The notes under the pieces are model-generated. The model had not been told where the DNA came from. It did no database searches and worked only from the letters and a program-made list of their open reading frames with translations. This document shows, one piece after another, positions 7,028 to 10,631 of a stretch of 10,631 nucleotides of DNA. Each line of letters begins with the position of its first letter. Within the stretch, counting starts at the first letter, position 1. Both the position numbers and the translations under genes were made by a program. Location of the stretch: assembly GCA_013330285.1 (NCBI GenBank), contig DUIP01000102.1, forward strand, positions 1-10,631, in the 5' to 3' direction. The DNA comes from Candidatus Poseidoniaceae archaeon (GTDB lineage: Archaea; Thermoplasmatota; Poseidoniia; Poseidoniales; Poseidoniaceae).

Positions 7028-7636
7028 TCAGAAGGTGGATTGCCACTCTTCGAGGTCTTCGGCTGCAGCCCAGTCCTCGTCAGTGGTAGCGCCACGAACC
7101 TTGAGAACTTCACGAGCCAAGAGCCAGTAGACCAATGCAAGTGAGCGTCGACCCTTGTTGTTCGCAGGTAGAGCAACATCGACGTTTCGAAGGTTGTTGT
7201 TTGCATCCACGATGCCGACGATTGGCAAACCGGAGTTCACTGCTTCACGAAGCGCTTGTTGGTCTGCTGCTGGATCGGTCACAAAGAGGATGTCAGGCTC
7301 AACGTAAGAACGGAGCACTGGGTTGGTGAGGGAACCAGGGATAAACCGGCCCACTGCTGCATTTGCACCAATTGCTTCTGCGAATTTTCGGGCTGGGCGT
7401 TGCCCGTATTGTCGTGCGGAGACCACCATGATTCGAGGGGAATCATAGCGGTTGAGGAATTCCGCAATGGAGCGGATCCGGGAATCTGTCATGTTGACAT
7501 CGAGGAGGTAAAGTCCGTCTTCACGAACAGTGTCGATAAAACGAGCCATATCTGCACTCTTTTGTTGAGTGCCGATGTTCACCGCATTTTCCTCATAGGA
7601 TTCAAAGGGGACGAGTAAAGTTGTTTCTTCGGACAT
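7028..7636 (-). CDS. rps2: Small ribosomal subunit protein S2 (uS2), archaeal type
   Basis: This is a structural protein of the 30S subunit, located at the body-head junction. The 202-residue sequence matches archaeal S2 throughout: VNIGTQQKSADMARFI near residues 19-34, then GLYLLDVNMTDSRIRSIAEF, IMVVSARQYGQRPARKFAEA, GRFIPGSLTNP, EPDILFVTDPAADQQALREA, PIVGIVDANN and NNKGRRSLALVYWLLAREVL. It lacks the long bacterial coiled-coil insertion, which marks it as archaeal. The acidic C-terminal tail (DEDWAAAEDLEEW) is a small lineage-specific extension. The ATG at 7636 is fixed by a good Shine-Dalgarno. In most archaea this gene lies in a cluster with L13, S9, RpoN, RpoK and enolase; here it stands alone between convergent dus and a divergent nuclease gene, with its own promoter. 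Confidence 0.96.
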   Translation of the reverse strand: MSEETTLLVPFESYEENAVNIGTQQKSADMARFIDTVREDGLYLLDVNMTDSRIRSIAEFLNRYDSPRIMVVSARQYGQRPARKFAEAIGANAAVGRFIPGSLTNPVLRSYVEPDILFVTDPAADQQALREAVNSGLPIVGIVDANNNLRNVDVALPANNKGRRSLALVYWLLAREVLKVRGATTDEDWAAAEDLEEWQSTF

Positions 7637-7642
7637 TGTAAG

Positions 7643-7647
7643 ACCTC
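7643..7647 (-). promoter_or_regulatory. Shine-Dalgarno of the S2 gene
   Basis: On the reverse strand GAGGT ends 6 nt before the ATG at 7636, the standard spacing, and fixes this start codon. Confidence 0.65.
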
Positions 7648-7670
7648 AGCAATCGCCCGACTTGAACCCC

Positions 7671-7678
7671 ATATTAAA
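7671..7678 (-). promoter_or_regulatory. TATA box of the S2 gene
   Basis: The reverse strand reads TTTAATAT, a near-consensus archaeal TATA element, preceded by a purine-rich stretch (GAAGCGG) that fits a BRE. A start site about 25 bp downstream would fall near 7647, giving a leader of about 10 nt that just includes the Shine-Dalgarno. This fits strong constitutive ribosomal-protein expression. Confidence 0.55.
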
Positions 7679-7779
7679 CCGCTTCGTAGTGAATGCAAAT
7701 GAACATGAACTCGAAATTGGGTGATTTTGTTGACATATGCCGTGCAAGAACTCAAGGATGAGACGCCCAACTGAGTGCC

Positions 7780-8976
7780 ATGGCGGAGGATTCGTTGAAT
7801 GAGAACGGTTCCAAAACCGGGGCCTACAAAGCCCGTTTACACAATGATGACATCTGGCGTGATGAAAACGACACGGCGCTCAGTCTCAGTGCGAGTGATC
7901 TGGAACGGCACGAATATTGCCCCATGTCGTGGGCGTTGTCCCGTGAAGGAAATTCTGGTCAAGGTGAAGCCATCGAAGCCGGCATACGAAAGCATGCCGA
8001 AATTCATCAACAAATGGAGTCCTTCAAGGAAATGAAATCGACCATGCGCAGAGCCACCATCATCTGGACATGGTGGTACTCAGTCATCGTGGCCTTCGTG
8101 ATTGATGGCATTGCTTTCAACTACATCGATGACGTTCTCACCACGCCGCTTGATCTTGCTCGGTACCTCGCTCTTTGGGCCCTTGTGCTCCTCGTTGCGG
8201 GCCTCTTGGCAACCTATTTGCCGTGGCGAAGTTGGATTGGATGGGATGAAACGGTTTCACAGCGTCGAACGCGAATACTGCGCGAGCATGCTGAAATTCA
8301 ACCTGTATTTGAACAGCCGAACTTTATTGGCGGGTGGTTTGAAGCAGGACGCACTGAAGTCTCCCTCTTCTTCGGAGCCATCGTTCTTGGCCTTCACGCC
8401 ATTGCTTTGGTCGGGGCTGATGACCGTTCACAGGCCACATTCATTCTCTTCCTCACAGCGATGGCATGGACACTTGCTGCTTCGTGGCAACTGCAAAAAG
8501 TTCTGATCAGTGAGAATGCATTAGAATTAGTGAGAAAAGACGTTGATTTGGACGCAGATGATGATCTTGCATATTCAGATGATGATACATCCTCAAACTT
8601 GCTCGAAGACCCCACGACTGGGCTTCGTGGAAGGCCCGACCAAATCGTCATTGTCGATGGTGAATTTATCCCCGTGGAACAAAAAACTGGCAAGGTACCC
8701 ACACGCCCCCACGCCTCGCATCGAATGCAGATCTTGGCCTATTTGCATCTTGTCGAAGTCAGCACAAAGAAACCCTCACCTTACGGCGTACTTCGCTACG
8801 GAAAGGAAAACCTCCACCAAATCGAATGGGATTCCAGCGCAAGAAAGGACTTGTTTTCAGCGATTTCTGAGGTTCAACGGCTCATGGTTGAGGGTGGTGC
8901 TCGAAGAAATCACGAACGCCCTGGTAAGTGTGAAAATTGCTCGCGCCGATACGCATGCAGTGAATCATTAGTTTGA
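7780..8976 (+). CDS. Cas4/RecB-type PD-(D/E)XK nuclease-like protein with four-helix membrane insertion
   Basis: This is probably a membrane-tethered iron-sulfur DNA exonuclease. All Cas4/Dna2-type elements are present in order across 398 residues. The first cluster Cys is C47 in RHEYCPMSW. A motif-I His follows in GIRKHAEIH (H72 or H76). The catalytic Asp is D287 in GLRGRPDQIVIVDG, then E300 and K302 in VEQKTGK, then QxxxY (Q317, Y321 in HRMQILAYL). The last three cluster cysteines are C384, C387 and C393 near the end. Between motif I and the catalytic Asp, residues about 92-238 contain four hydrophobic helices (roughly 92-112, 128-147, 194-212, 219-237), followed by a very acidic linker (256-278). 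An even helix count puts both halves of the nuclease on one side, presumably the cytoplasm. No cas1, cas2, helicase or CRISPR repeats are nearby, so an adaptation role is not supported. The start at 7780 gives a normal leader before the first motif (LSASDLERHEYC). Confidence 0.82.
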   Translation: MAEDSLNENGSKTGAYKARLHNDDIWRDENDTALSLSASDLERHEYCPMSWALSREGNSGQGEAIEAGIRKHAEIHQQMESFKEMKSTMRRATIIWTWWYSVIVAFVIDGIAFNYIDDVLTTPLDLARYLALWALVLLVAGLLATYLPWRSWIGWDETVSQRRTRILREHAEIQPVFEQPNFIGGWFEAGRTEVSLFFGAIVLGLHAIALVGADDRSQATFILFLTAMAWTLAASWQLQKVLISENALELVRKDVDLDADDDLAYSDDDTSSNLLEDPTTGLRGRPDQIVIVDGEFIPVEQKTGKVPTRPHASHRMQILAYLHLVEVSTKKPSPYGVLRYGKENLHQIEWDSSARKDLFSAISEVQRLMVEGGARRNHERPGKCENCSRRYACSESLV

Positions 8977-9522
8977 TTCTGTGCATTCATCATTTGGCGG
9001 GTAGATGATGCATGTGTTTTGAACGCTGACTGTGAAGGTAAATTGGTCTTGAGCTGCTGTGCCAGGAATGCCAATGCCACGCGCTTCAACCGTAAGGGTC
9101 CAGAGACCAACAGCAAGGGTTGGGTCGGGATTGATTTCAACGGTCGCAGGTTGAACGTCTTGGCATTCGTTCAATTCCCACACTGTAGTTCCCGATGGAT
9201 CAACAAGAGTTGCTTGCACGTAACGAGTCAGACCGTTGTCAAAACAGGCGACGGTATCAGAACCCGTGATTGAGACCTTTCGATAGATGATGACTTGAGT
9301 GGCATCTGCTCGGACATCGAGGGTCGATGAGTTGGTGTAGGGTTCGACCTCAATGGTATCAAAGACATGGCTCAGCGTCATGCTTTCTACAGTGATTGAA
9401 GGCTCTGCTTCACCTCGCATTGCTTCAAGGCTTTCACGAGCCTGAATGAGACCCAAGCATCCAGAAGTGCTTGACATGAGCAGTGTGAGAACCAACGCCA
9501 TTGGGAGAAGGTACCGCTTCAT
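8968..9522 (-). CDS. Putative secreted lipoprotein of unknown function
   Basis: From the ATG at 9522 the protein has 184 residues and begins with a lipoprotein signal: MKRYLLPMALVLTLLMSSTS followed by GC, with the lipobox Cys at residue 22. The frame continues upstream to an ATG at 9588, but that version would bury the signal peptide behind 22 residues, so 9522 is preferred. The mature part is rich in Thr, Val and Ser, with alternating hydrophobic residues that suggest a beta-sandwich. It has five further Cys, at about residues 93, 119, 170, 179 and one near the signal, which could form disulfides outside the cell. I do not recognise the family. It would be anchored to the outer face of the cytoplasmic membrane. 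Its last 9 bp overlap the convergent nuclease gene. The acidic zinc-ribbon gene lies upstream on the same strand, 163 nt away. Confidence 0.78.
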   Translation of the reverse strand: MKRYLLPMALVLTLLMSSTSGCLGLIQARESLEAMRGEAEPSITVESMTLSHVFDTIEVEPYTNSSTLDVRADATQVIIYRKVSITGSDTVACFDNGLTRYVQATLVDPSGTTVWELNECQDVQPATVEINPDPTLAVGLWTLTVEARGIGIPGTAAQDQFTFTVSVQNTCIIYPPNDECTESN

Positions 9523-9571
9523 GGTCAATCCGATGAACGCCTTCCATATCAATTCAGTGCAGGTTCTTGCG

Positions 9572-9594
9572 AGGGGTTGAAAATCCAAACCCCT
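9572..9594 (-). repeat. Hairpin-forming inverted repeat, 7-bp stem and 9-nt loop
   Basis: AGGGGTT at 9572-9578 pairs with AACCCCT at 9588-9594. It lies 50 bp upstream of the lipoprotein start and about 92 bp past the zinc-ribbon stop. It could be an operator or an RNA hairpin. There is no T-run after it on the reverse strand, so it is not a classical intrinsic terminator. Confidence 0.4.
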
Positions 9595-9599
9595 TGGCT

Positions 9600-9617
9600 C
9601 GTCATGCCCGAATGACG
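9600..9617. repeat. Inverted repeat CGTCAT-n6-ATGACG
   Basis: Perfect six-base arms (9600-9605 and 9612-9617) flank a six-base spacer. The 18-bp span and symmetry resemble a dimer binding site more than a terminator. It is six bases away from the hairpin at 9572-9594. Confidence 0.35.
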
Positions 9618-9685
9618 TCTGGACCTGCCGAGCGAAAGCTGTGACGTACCCTATGAAAGCCGACGGGCGCCTTCATTCTCTATGT

Positions 9686-10631
9686 TCACTCGAACTTTGC
9701 ACCGCACGTGCTGCATTCCTTTGCATCCATCGGAATATCCGCCCCACAAGCGCCACATTCAGACATGGCTGGGGCTTCTTCTGCAGTTTTTCGTCGTGGT
9801 GCACGGCGTCGGGCTGGCTTTGGCTTCGAGGATTCCGGATTATCAGCAGTGAGTGGTTTTTCTGGTTCATCTGCGTCGCTCCAACTGAAGTCAGCGGTGG
9901 CATCAGCCACTTCATTGCCCGCAAAGGAGGAATCTGTCAACTTCATTCCAACCTGAACCTTATCGCCTGGCATGATACCATCCTCACCAGTAATTTCGTA
10001 CAATCTTCCACGGATCTCGGCATCACTCGCGCTCAATTCTGAACCATCATCGCCCGTGTCCTTGAGGGAAATCACTTCGCCTTTCTCCTTGAGGATCGCA
10101 TCGATGTCAACGCCTTCGTTGCCAAGTTCGTCCATGCTCTTGAGGGTGGTTGTTACGGTGTTGTCGTAGGCTTCCAGTTCCTCCTCTGTCATGTTTTCTC
10201 GTTCGAGTTCCTCTGCATTTCTTCGGTCGTAAGCAGCCTCAACTTCAGCTTCCGCAGAAACGATGTTTGTGTCCCATTCGTCTTCGAGGTTGTCTTCATC
10301 ATAGCCAAAGTCCTTGACCGCTTGAGCGAAGTTTTCGGTACCTTCAACGATTTCATTTTCATCGACTTCTTCATCGGGGAGCGAAACAGTTTCTTTGACC
10401 TTGGGCTCTCTACGTTCACGTCGCTCAAAGTAAGAGGATACATCTTGCTCTGCACCACAGTAAGGGCAATTATCGAGCAGGTCTGGAACCGATTCACCAC
10501 ATTCTTGACAGTCGTGGAATTGCTTTCTTGCCTTTTTGAGGTTGAAAGCGCAGTGCGGGCAACGATCTTCGTCGCCTTCTAACTCACCGTCACACGCTGG
10601 GCAGTATTCGAAAATATCGCGCTCAACTTCT
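9686..10631 (-). CDS. Acidic multi-zinc-ribbon protein, 5' end beyond the window
   Basis: The frame is open from the right edge to the stop at 9686, giving 314 visible residues with no start in view. The internal ATG at 10192 lies in the middle of this frame and is unlikely to be the start. Near the visible N-terminus are two zinc ribbons in tandem: C10/C13 with C24/C27 (CPAC and CPHC) and C41/C44 with C55/C58 (CQEC and CPYC). A third ribbon ends the protein (CGACG and CSTCG, 292-309). Between them are a strongly acidic region (for example SLPDEEVDENEIVEGTEN), a small possibly beta-rich segment (GEVISLKDTGDDGSE, then DKVQVGMKLTD) and a Pro/Arg/Lys-rich linker (KPKPARRRAPRRK) before the last ribbon. 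Zinc binding is well supported by spacing. The role is unknown; nucleic-acid or protein contact is possible. No membrane helix or signal is visible in this part. Confidence 0.8.
   Translation of the reverse strand, partial: EVERDIFEYCPACDGELEGDEDRCPHCAFNLKKARKQFHDCQECGESVPDLLDNCPYCGAEQDVSSYFERRERREPKVKETVSLPDEEVDENEIVEGTENFAQAVKDFGYDEDNLEDEWDTNIVSAEAEVEAAYDRRNAEELERENMTEEELEAYDNTVTTTLKSMDELGNEGVDIDAILKEKGEVISLKDTGDDGSELSASDAEIRGRLYEITGEDGIMPGDKVQVGMKLTDSSFAGNEVADATADFSWSDADEPEKPLTADNPESSKPKPARRRAPRRKTAEEAPAMSECGACGADIPMDAKECSTCGAKFE

Larger units (their letters stand above)
9523..9685. other. Intergenic region between the zinc-ribbon and lipoprotein genes
   Basis: These 163 bp contain no convincing gene. 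They hold two adjacent inverted repeats, listed separately. A promoter for the lipoprotein is expected here, but I find no clear TATA box, only weak candidates such as TTGATATGG and TTTGGATTTTC on the reverse strand. Confidence 0.5.

Noticed and set aside
7637..7779. A small RNA gene in the divergent S2/nuclease intergenic region
   Set aside because: Apart from the S2 promoter and ribosome-binding site and a weak TATA-like GACATATG near 7732, I see no stable stem or tRNA-like structure.
7780..8976. Assigning the Cas4-like gene to a CRISPR-Cas locus
   Set aside because: No repeat-spacer array, cas1 or cas2 is present in the window, and the neighbours are housekeeping genes.
9019..9273. Forward open frame ending in GDGIRTRD, a string often seen in translated tRNA genes
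   Set aside because: The surrounding bases do not fold into a tRNA cloverleaf and lie antisense to the lipoprotein gene.
9523..9588. A longer start for the lipoprotein at 9588
   Set aside because: It would place 22 residues ahead of a clear lipoprotein signal peptide and run into the hairpin region.
10189..10500. A 103-residue basic open frame on the reverse strand
   Set aside because: It lies in a shifted frame inside the zinc-ribbon gene and is full of Lys, Ser and Thr, as expected for a shadow of acidic GAA/GAT-rich coding sequence.

Overview
The window most likely comes from a planktonic euryarchaeon of the Marine Group II/III (Poseidoniia) type. The domain-level call is firm. The gene at 7028-7636 encodes an archaeal-type ribosomal protein S2, an AT-rich TATA-like element sits just upstream of it, and several regulators are archaeal-style winged-helix proteins. 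The lineage-level call is an inference from moderate GC, compact spacing, the fused 3-hydroxyacyl-CoA dehydrogenase/enoyl-CoA hydratase and the short zinc-ribbon proteins. No sequence search could be run. I see no rRNA, tRNA, CRISPR array or insertion sequence.

Layout from left to right. Positions 1-225 (+) hold an unrecognised open frame entering from the left edge; it may be the tail of a gene. Positions 154-3464 (-) form a two-gene unit: a GT-B glycosyltransferase is transcribed first, and its stop codon overlaps the first possible start of a 714-residue fatty-acid beta-oxidation fusion enzyme (ATGA overlap). A divergent intergenic region (3465-3599) carries a direct repeat and an inverted repeat and separates this unit from a rightward run of four genes. 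These are an HxlR-type winged-helix regulator (3600-4061), a tandem winged-helix protein with an N-terminal hydrophobic segment (4081-4794), a second protein with two likely winged helices (4869-5972), and a tRNA-dihydrouridine synthase (5984-7018). The last start is 11 nt after the preceding stop and has a good Shine-Dalgarno sequence.

The ribosomal protein S2 gene (7028-7636, -) faces the dihydrouridine synthase gene with only 9 nt between the stop codons. It has its own promoter and ribosome-binding site. Divergent from it is the most unusual gene in the window (7780-8976, +): a Cas4/RecB-type PD-(D/E)XK nuclease-like protein. It has the four cysteines of an iron-sulfur cluster and a complete set of catalytic motifs, and it is split by a four-helix transmembrane insertion. 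Its 3' end overlaps by 9 bp the 3' end of a convergent lipoprotein gene (8968-9522, -). After a 163-nt intergenic region with two hairpin-like inverted repeats, the window ends inside an acidic protein with at least three zinc ribbons (9686 to beyond 10631, -). That gene's open frame runs without a stop off the right edge.

Functionally the window is a patchwork of lipid catabolism, sugar transfer, transcriptional control, translation (S2 and tRNA modification) and a membrane-tethered nuclease. The strongest candidate for something undescribed is the membrane-inserted Cas4-like nuclease. The run of three winged-helix genes, one of them apparently membrane-anchored, is second.
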